A stretch of 6,586 bases of DNA, taken from assembly GCA_913058555.1 (NCBI GenBank), contig CAJXRJ010000434.1:1-6586 (forward strand), written 5' to 3'. The notes under the pieces are model-generated. The model was not told the origin of the DNA, did not search any database, and saw nothing but the letters and a program-made list of their open reading frames with translations. Each line of letters begins with the position of its first letter. Position 1 is the stretch's first letter. This document shows, piece by piece, positions 6,538 through 6,586 of this stretch. The stretch comes from an uncultured bacterium. Lineage in GTDB: Bacteria > Planctomycetota > UBA1135 > GCA-002686595. Position numbers and translations under genes: made by a program.

Positions 6538-6586
6538 CTGTCTCTTATACACATCTCCGAGCCCACGAGACTAGGCATGATCTCGT
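6538..6586 (+). other. Illumina Nextera adapter read-through (sequencing artefact, not genomic)
   Basis: 6538-6556 is the 19-bp engineered Tn5 mosaic end CTGTCTCTTATACACATCT. It is followed directly by CCGAGCCCACGAGAC (6557-6571), the Nextera read-2 primer region, then the 8-base index TAGGCATG (6572-6579; I recall this as i7 index N706), then ATCTCGT (6580-6586), the start of the P7 flow-cell sequence. This order exists only in a Nextera library molecule. The last genomic base is therefore 6537 or slightly earlier. Minus-strand translations through here give peptides such as MYKRQ and VGSEMCIRDR, known contaminants of protein databases. Confidence 0.98.

Noticed and set aside
6538..6556. End of a natural Tn5/IS50 transposon
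   Set aside because: The 19 bases are the engineered mosaic end rather than a natural IS50 end, and they are followed by primer, index and P7 sequence.
6256..6578. Two minus-strand frames starting in the last 50 bases
   Set aside because: Both begin inside the Nextera adapter (MYKRQ and VGSEMCIRDR peptides) and run out of frame into the leader or the ParB gene; they are artefacts.

Overview
This is a GC-rich bacterial contig end carrying six protein-coding genes, all on the minus strand, so the biological reading order runs from the right end of the window to the left. The gene set suggests a member of the PVC group, most likely a planctomycete-like environmental bacterium. The reasons are a DUF6288/PDZ lipoprotein-like secreted protein, a secreted sialate-O-acetylesterase-type (SASA) protein, and start codons without convincing Shine-Dalgarno sequences. 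This assignment is inference from gene content; no rRNA or marker gene is present.

Layout, in transcription order. 6538-6586 is not genome: it is Illumina Nextera (Tn5 mosaic end, i7 index, start of P7) adapter sequence left on the contig end. 6297-6537 is a non-coding leader with weak repeats. 6296-5352 encodes a ParB/Srx-type DNA-binding protein of the plasmid/phage-like class, with an acidic linker. 5261-3597 encodes a secreted protein with two tandem SASA esterase domains; the second has lost every expected catalytic residue. 3489-2593 encodes a two-helix membrane SPFH/band-7 protein. 2585-2382, seven bases downstream of it, encodes a small ribbon-helix-helix (Arc-like) DNA-binding protein. 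2341-866 encodes a membrane-anchored FAD-binding (PCMH/VAO-type) oxidoreductase. 782 to the left edge encodes the N-terminal 260 residues of a DUF6288 protein.

The clearest functional unit is the SPFH-RHH pair, which is translationally close and preceded by a perfect 14-bp palindrome overlapping two GATATC boxes 11 bp apart. This looks like an operator for autoregulation by the RHH protein. The FAD oxidase starts 40 bases after the RHH gene and may belong to the same transcript. The esterase, FAD enzyme and DUF6288 protein all have export or anchor signals, so much of the window is devoted to the cell envelope. No CRISPR array, tRNA, rRNA, insertion sequence or parS-like site was seen. No gap between genes exceeds 300 bases.

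The two observations most worth following are the catalytic domain fused to a pseudo-esterase domain, and the SPFH-RHH module with its candidate operator. The most important technical point is the adapter at the right end, which also creates false reading frames.
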